Shown here: positions 63,920 through 64,000 of the stretch, piece after piece
Layout: each line of letters opens with the position of its first letter
Numbering within the stretch: position 1 is the stretch's first letter
NCBI RefSeq assembly: GCF_009649685.1
Contig: NZ_WJPK01000003.1
Coordinates: 62,001-126,000, forward strand
Direction: 5' to 3'
Source: Flavobacteriaceae bacterium EG-1
GTDB taxonomy: Bacteria > Bacteroidota > Bacteroidia > Flavobacteriales > Flavobacteriaceae
DNA: 64,000 bases
Translations under genes and position numbers: made by a program
Notes under the pieces: model-generated
The model's input: only the letters and a program-made list of their open reading frames with translations
What the model was told of the DNA's origin: nothing
The model's database searches: none

Positions 63920-64000
63920 GTTATCTGTCCGCCAAAGGCCGATAGAATGTAGCACCTTCTTTGACCCGACAGGTTACCGGTAATTCAAAGGGTTGCTAAG
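63920..64000 (-). ncRNA. SAM-I (S-box) riboswitch upstream of metY, 5' part outside the window
   Basis: Minus-strand sequence entering from the right edge reads CTTAGCAACCCTTTG, then AAGAAGGTGCTACATTCTAT and the closing GACAGATAAC ending at 63920, the 3' two-thirds of a SAM-I aptamer. The P1 5' strand and the kink-turn lie beyond 64000. Its core words are the same as in the metH riboswitch. About 125 bases separate it from the metY ATG; ATTAC-AACA-GTAAT followed by a T-rich run just after the aptamer is a weak terminator candidate. Confidence 0.88.

Noticed and set aside
1-64000. Mobile elements, phage, CRISPR, tRNA or rRNA genes
   Set aside because: No transposase, integrase, terminal repeats, spaced direct repeat array, or tRNA cloverleaf with a TTCRANY-type loop was found; gene content is chromosomal throughout.

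Overview
The window is a gene-dense, AT-rich stretch of a chromosome from Bacteroidota, family Flavobacteriaceae. The evidence is the GldB/GldC gliding pair, a STN-type TonB-dependent receptor next to a DUF4249 lipoprotein, the flavobacterial forms of DnaG and methionine synthase, and promoters of the TAnnTTTG type. The genus cannot be fixed from the sequence; marine relatives such as Maribacter, Zobellia or Cellulophaga are plausible. No rRNA, tRNA, insertion sequence, prophage or CRISPR array was seen.

Layout. Positions 1-13.7 kb hold a division and cell wall cluster on the minus strand, transcribed from mraZ towards ftsZ (mraZ-rsmH-ftsL-ftsI-murE-mraY-murD-ftsW-murG-murC-ftsQ-ftsA-ftsZ, the last cut by the window edge). 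Three 10-bp repeats that look like a MraZ operator precede it. From 14.0 to 20.4 kb a plus-strand outer-membrane locus encodes a small secreted protein, a TonB-dependent receptor, a DUF4249 lipoprotein and an MG2-like secreted protein; a perfect 9-bp inverted repeat lies over its likely promoter. From 20.5 to 36.6 kb there are mixed housekeeping genes (engB, gldB/C, nadE, dnaG, a polyprenyl synthase, rlmN, queA, aroA, dtd, rsgA), plus a complete subclass B1 metallo-beta-lactamase, a PhoD-like phosphatase and an atypical response regulator.

From 37.3 to 41.4 kb an aromatic amino acid operon (pheA, aminotransferase, tyrA, DAHP synthase-chorismate mutase) is preceded by what looks like a complete transcription attenuator: a 23-codon leader peptide with nine Phe codons in three FFF runs, an antiterminator segment and an intrinsic terminator 20 nt before pheA. 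This is the most striking element in the window.

From 44.6 to 64 kb lies a sulfur and methionine region. A SAM-I riboswitch precedes a split methionine synthase, an 80-residue unknown protein and metF. A sulfate assimilation operon (DUF2061-cysH-cysD-cysN-sulfite reductase-siroheme methyltransferase-ferredoxin reductase) has two near-identical inverted repeats at its promoter, just downstream of an Rrf2 regulator gene. A second, truncated SAM-I riboswitch at the right edge precedes metY, a MetX-aspartate kinase-homoserine dehydrogenase fusion and a metZ-like gene. Together these cover sulfate to sulfide, aspartate to acetylhomoserine, sulfide incorporation into homocysteine, and methylation to methionine, with SAM, Rrf2 and Phe-attenuation control visible in the DNA.
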